Source: Muribaculaceae bacterium (lineage in GTDB: Bacteria; Bacteroidota; Bacteroidia; Bacteroidales; Muribaculaceae). From it: a stretch of 64,000 bases of DNA. The stretch is from positions 42,445-106,444 of the forward strand of contig JAFSYB010000009.1 of assembly GCA_017443765.1 (NCBI GenBank), given 5' to 3'. Shown here piece after piece: positions 61,512 to 64,000 of this stretch. The notes under the pieces were generated by a model. It made no database searches. It was not told the origin of the DNA and was given only the letters and a program-made list of their open reading frames with translations. Both the position numbers and the translations under genes were made by a program. Numbering within the stretch: the stretch's first letter is position 1; each line of letters begins with the position of its first letter.

Positions 61512-61949
61512 CTACGTCTGATAATAGTCTATCTGTGCCATATCGCAGAAACTACACAGCTCATCCTCGGCACTTATGGTGCGATGATGTGTTTTCTGGT
61601 TCTTTATATAACTGATGATGCGTGAGCGGTCGGACGCCGAACAGCTGAACACGGCGAACTCACGTCCCCAGCCATTGAACTTGATGAAAGACTCCCGGTG
61701 GGTCTTTATACAGTGGGTTGCACCCAACTGCAAGTCGTGAACCAGGTCTGAAAAACACGTTGATGGACTCACGTTAATAAGAAAATGAATGTGGTTTGGC
61801 GTGTCGTTGATGACCACTGCCCGGCAACCTCTTTTTGTGATGATTCCTGCCATGTAGGCATATAAGTCACACTTGGCCGCCTCCGATATGGTCATGTCGC
61901 CGTTCTTGGTGCGGATGACAAGATGAAAGTATAATGCCGACAAACTCAT
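61512..61949 (-). CDS. REP-associated tyrosine transposase (RAYT, Y1_Tnp family)
   Basis: The 145-residue protein starts at ATG 61949 by promoter position; the frame is open to 62033 inside the repeat. It begins MSLSALYFHLVIRTKNG, as RAYT and IS200/IS605-type proteins do. It has the HUH metal site (His53-Ile-His55 in PNHIHFLI) and a likely nucleophile Tyr114 in SRIISYIKNQ. RAYTs cut and join single-stranded REP hairpins. All key residues are present, so it may be active. Confidence 0.87.
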   Translation of the reverse strand: MSLSALYFHLVIRTKNGDMTISEAAKCDLYAYMAGIITKRGCRAVVINDTPNHIHFLINVSPSTCFSDLVHDLQLGATHCIKTHRESFIKFNGWGREFAVFSCSASDRSRIISYIKNQKTHHRTISAEDELCSFCDMAQIDYYQT

Positions 61950-61953
61950 GCCG

Positions 61954-61985
61954 CAAAAGTACTCATAATCCCGGACATGTGCAAG
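61954..61985 (-). promoter_or_regulatory. Promoter of the RAYT gene
   Basis: On the minus strand CTTG (61982-61985) and TACTTTTG (61954-61961) are 20 bases apart, one mismatch. The ATG is only 4 bases beyond the -7 box, implying a leaderless message. Confidence 0.55.
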
Positions 61986-62212
61986 GTACTCCTCTCCGAG
62001 GAGCCTCCATTGGTGCGCTTGGTTCCCCACCATTCAGTCGCTGCGCTCCTGTCATGGTGGGGTTTTCTGTTTTGTCATCGCCTGTCGGAGATAGAGACCA
62101 TCTTGGCATTTCCGCAATAATCATGACTCGTAATCAATAACACAGGTTTTTGCGGGTGACCCTGGATTTCGCCGTTTGCAGTGATGCGCAGGTGTGGAGC
62201 TGATGCAAACAA

Positions 62213-63196
62213 TCACGGCAGTGCTTTTTGGGCCTCGGTGGCCGACGAGCCTCGATAGGTGATTCGTCCCACCGAATCGGCAACAATAAACCAGGGTGTG
62301 GCGGCAATGCGCAGTGGTTTGAGCGTGGCGTTCATCGGCCCGGTGGGCGACCAATAGTGCTGCACCTTGCTCCCGGCGTCGGCGCGATTCCCCATCCAAC
62401 CGGCAGTGTCGGCATCGAGCAGCACATCGGCAACGAGGATGTCTTTTTCGGCCATCTCACGGCAGGCGGCCACACAAGCGGTGCGGTCGCCATCGGCCAC
62501 CGACCAGCAGTAGATTACCGTTGGCCGACGATCAAGTGACAACGTTTCAAAGTCGCCGCTTGTGCCGCACAATGTGAGCGTGCGCAACGTTGTGGCCGCA
62601 TTGCGCGAGTAATAATTGGCCAGTGCCTCAAAAGCGGTTATTAATTGCTTGGGGCGTGCTTCGGGGTTGATGCTCGTGAGGAGCGGCAGTTGCGTGGAGT
62701 CGGCCAGCAGGGTGCTGTGGTCGCAAAGCAGCAGCAAGGTCGAGGCCACCTCGCCGGGGTGCGCCCTCACCCATTGCTCGATGGCGTGGTCCAGCTCGGC
62801 ACACGGCCGCCGGGCATAGAGTGCGGTGTGACTGGTGCGGAATTGGCTCCACTGCTCGTTGGCCGGGCTGCCGCTCACAGTGGCCAGCTCCGGGTGTTTG
62901 GCATTGCCCTTGATAGTCACCCGGTCGCCGTTGCAGGCGGCAACACGTGCCAGCAAAGTGCCCTGTGCATCGGCAAAGTCAACCACCGTGGGACTGCTGC
63001 TGCAACCCGCGAACGTGAATCGCCCTTTTTCGGCGGTGATTACTTGGGTAGACACCCCGTCGTCGCCAGCATACGTGACACGCACATTTTGGGTGCCAAG
63101 CCCCTCCAGCTCCCCCTCCACGGTGAAGCTTTCGTCGGCACAGCCTATCAGCAAGGGCATCATGAGCAGGAAAACCAGTAACTCTATCGTTCTCAT
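62213..63196 (-). CDS. DUF4369-like lipoprotein with thioredoxin-like C-terminal domain
   Basis: The 327-residue protein has a lipobox LLIGC (Cys19). Residues 25-115 form a beta-rich domain of the DUF4369 type (FTVEGELEGLGTQNVRVTY, VITAEKGRFTFAG). The C-terminal 110 residues look like a thioredoxin fold (RPTVIYCWSVADGDRTACV, ATPWFIVADSVGRITYRG, with the cis-Pro in ATPWF). The position of the CxxC motif is WSVADGD, so redox Cys residues are missing. Related lipoproteins act in periplasmic thiol redox or stress sensing; here a non-redox role is likely. A -7 box TAATTTTG lies at 63220-63227 on the minus strand. Confidence 0.75.
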   Translation of the reverse strand: MRTIELLVFLLMMPLLIGCADESFTVEGELEGLGTQNVRVTYAGDDGVSTQVITAEKGRFTFAGCSSSPTVVDFADAQGTLLARVAACNGDRVTIKGNAKHPELATVSGSPANEQWSQFRTSHTALYARRPCAELDHAIEQWVRAHPGEVASTLLLLCDHSTLLADSTQLPLLTSINPEARPKQLITAFEALANYYSRNAATTLRTLTLCGTSGDFETLSLDRRPTVIYCWSVADGDRTACVAACREMAEKDILVADVLLDADTAGWMGNRADAGSKVQHYWSPTGPMNATLKPLRIAATPWFIVADSVGRITYRGSSATEAQKALP

Positions 63197-63278
63197 TGCG
63201 TCAACTCGATTTTGAGCTGCAAAATTAGCAAATAACGGCCAAAAAAACTGCGGTTGGAGAAAAATTTTCTAAAAATCC

Positions 63279-63309
63279 ATTGTCATTTGGCAAATAATGC
63301 CTACCTTTG
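63279..63309 (+). promoter_or_regulatory. Promoter of tRNA-Pro
   Basis: ATTG (63279-63282) and TACCTTTG (63302-63309) are 19 bases apart, one mismatch from consensus. The tRNA begins 19 bases later. Confidence 0.6.
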
Positions 63310-63327
63310 CAGCGCAATTCACGGATT

Positions 63328-63401
63328 CGGGGTGTAGCACAGTTGGTTAGCGCGCCACGTTCGGGACGTGGAGGTCGGAAGTTCGAGTCCTCTCACCCCG
63401 A
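63328..63401 (+). tRNA. tRNA-Pro (CGG)
   Basis: A 74-nt cloverleaf has acceptor stem CGGGGTG/CACCCCG, discriminator A, and anticodon stem CCACG/CGTGG with loop TTCGGGA. The anticodon is CGG. CCA is not encoded. A tyrosine recombinase gene follows, so the 3' half is a probable attachment site. Confidence 0.97.
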
Positions 63402-63409
63402 CCCGACAG

Positions 63410-63452
63410 GGGATAACAAGCAGTCAGCCTGCAAGTTATCCCTTATTTTTTG
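63410..63452 (+). terminator. Intrinsic terminator after tRNA-Pro
   Basis: GGGATAAC (63410-63417) pairs with GTTATCCC (63435-63442). An inner GCAG/CTGC stem extends it, and TTATTTTTTG follows. Confidence 0.75.
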
Positions 63453-63459
63453 ATTTTGC

Positions 63460-63571
63460 CGGGACAAAATCGGGACAACGCCAATTTATCCGCCGTTCCG
63501 ATATTACGAGGCAACCGCTTGAAAATAGGCACATTAGAGGCTTAAATTCGGGTGCGAAAACGGGACAACGC
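63460..63571 (+). repeat. CGGGACAA direct repeats between tRNA-Pro and the integrase
   Basis: CGGGACAA occurs at 63460-63467, 63471-63478 and 63561-63568. The last two share CGGGACAACGC. The first two are phased by 11 bp. Their position fits arm-type recombinase binding sites; that role is inference. Confidence 0.55.
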
Positions 63572-63623
63572 TTCAAAATCGCTGCCCCATCATGTATAAC
63601 ATTATGACGTTTCCACCAAAGAA

Positions 63624-64000
63624 ATGTCAAAAAAAATGTGTGCATACAGTCCACGCAAAAACAAGGTTAGTACAGAGGTGCCGCCGGTCACGACGGCAAG
63701 CAATGTGGCGTTTGTAAAGCAGTACACCCGGGCGGTGCTGCGCGAGGGGAAAGAGTGGTACATTGAATTCTATGCCTACGACCCAGCGCTGGCACGCCTG
63801 CGCCGCAAGAAAATAAAACTCAACCGTATCAAAAAGATCACCGAGCGCCGCGCCTACGCCCGTGAGGTCATCGGGCGCATCAACACGCAGTTGCAGCGCG
63901 GTTGGAATCCGTGGATTGCGAAGGACGTGGGCACGCTGCACATCTTCAGCGAGGTGTGCGATGCCTACGAGGCTTACATTGACAAAATGTTCAACATCGG
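63624..64000 (+). CDS. Tyrosine-type site-specific recombinase (integrase), N-terminal part
   Basis: ATG 63624 opens a frame that runs off the right edge, about 125 residues. It contains WYIEFYAYDPALARLRRKKIKLNRIKKITERR, then REVIGRINTQLQRGWNPWIAKD and the beginning of a SAM-like core-binding domain (FSEVCDAYEAYIDKMF). This N-terminal arm-binding pattern is characteristic of integrases of Bacteroidales integrative elements. The catalytic domain lies outside the window. Its place 222 bases after a tRNA gene on the same strand is the classic layout of an element inserted at a tRNA. Confidence 0.88.
   Translation, partial: MSKKMCAYSPRKNKVSTEVPPVTTASNVAFVKQYTRAVLREGKEWYIEFYAYDPALARLRRKKIKLNRIKKITERRAYAREVIGRINTQLQRGWNPWIAKDVGTLHIFSEVCDAYEAYIDKMFNI

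Larger units (their letters stand above)
61414..62066. repeat. 42-bp perfect inverted repeat (REP-like hairpin pair)
   Basis: Bases 61414-61455 and 62025-62066 are exact reverse complements over 42 bp. Each contains a 9-bp stem CCCCACCAT/ATGGTGGGG around a 24-nt loop. The transposase frame (61512-61949) lies between them. Confidence 0.92.
61342..62161 (-). mobile_element. RAYT element with nested terminal inverted repeats
   Basis: A tyrosine transposase gene is framed by two pairs of perfect inverted repeats. The outer pair is 61342-61362 with 62141-62161 (21 bp) and the inner pair 61414-61455 with 62025-62066 (42 bp). Sequence between the pairs is also inverted but imperfect. Each 42-bp arm folds on itself through CCCCACCAT/ATGGTGGGG, the hairpin form expected of a REP. 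The gap from 61137 to 61511 consists mainly of the left arm. Confidence 0.8.

Noticed and set aside
63627..63941. 104-codon minus-strand frame at the right edge
   Set aside because: It is antisense to the clear integrase N-terminus.

Overview
The window comes from a GC-rich, strictly anaerobic member of the Bacteroidales (a Muribaculaceae- or Prevotella-like gut bacterium is my inference). The grounds are Bacteroidetes-type promoters throughout (TTTG, 19-21 nt, TAnnTTTG), SusD-free but lipoprotein- and porin-rich envelope genes, families confined to this phylum (DUF6089, DUF6242, DUF4294, DUF4369), an anaerobic ribonucleotide reductase, and menaquinone genes without ubiquinone genes. No rRNA, CRISPR array or classical insertion sequence was seen.

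Layout. 0-2.4 kb: end of galM, a U32 peptidase-family RNA-modification gene and aroK. 2.5-8.2 kb: envelope genes on the minus strand (beta-barrel, YitT permease, S41 protease, beta-helix lipoprotein) and a DnaQ-type exonuclease, separated by an 8-bp-unit repeat family. 8.5-17 kb: Wzi-like protein, a lipocalin-like lipoprotein, ubiE, a GH92 mannosidase, a large nested palindrome, a dockerin protein and a metal-efflux permease. 17.4-24.7 kb: an outer-membrane biogenesis cluster (DUF6242, DUF6089, uppS, bamA, three skp-like chaperones). 24.8-31.2 kb: menA, queA, prmC, an Lrp regulator, ruvB and pepD. 31.3-34.5 kb: nrdD-nrdG-folK. 35-39 kb: coaX, a FadL-like porin, lptC and a CNNM/CBS protein. 39-46 kb: an RNA methyltransferase with a 39-bp coding repeat, purD, a membrane protein, pdxB and a ThrE-type exporter. 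46-53 kb: waaA, an outer-membrane protein, a TonB-Sel1 fusion, gltX, two deoxynucleoside kinases and recO.

From about 53.2 kb the content becomes accessory. There are two identical tRNA-Glu genes around rpsT, a frameshifted Rpn-type nuclease/transposase, a phage-type macro-like domain fused to a 5'(3')-deoxyribonucleotidase, an XRE-like regulator, repeats with duplicated promoters, a polysaccharide flippase, lipoproteins, and a RAYT (REP-associated tyrosine transposase) framed by perfect 42-bp and 21-bp inverted repeats. The window ends with a tRNA-Pro followed by the start of a tyrosine recombinase, so an integrated element probably begins here and continues past the right edge.

How the genes fit together: bamA, skp-like chaperones, uppS, lptC and waaA build the outer membrane and LPS. 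menA and ubiE supply menaquinone. nrdDG and the deoxynucleoside kinases supply dNTPs without oxygen. Start codons were often re-chosen from promoter position and signal-peptide geometry, as noted in each entry. All family assignments were made by eye from protein sequence; no database search was run.
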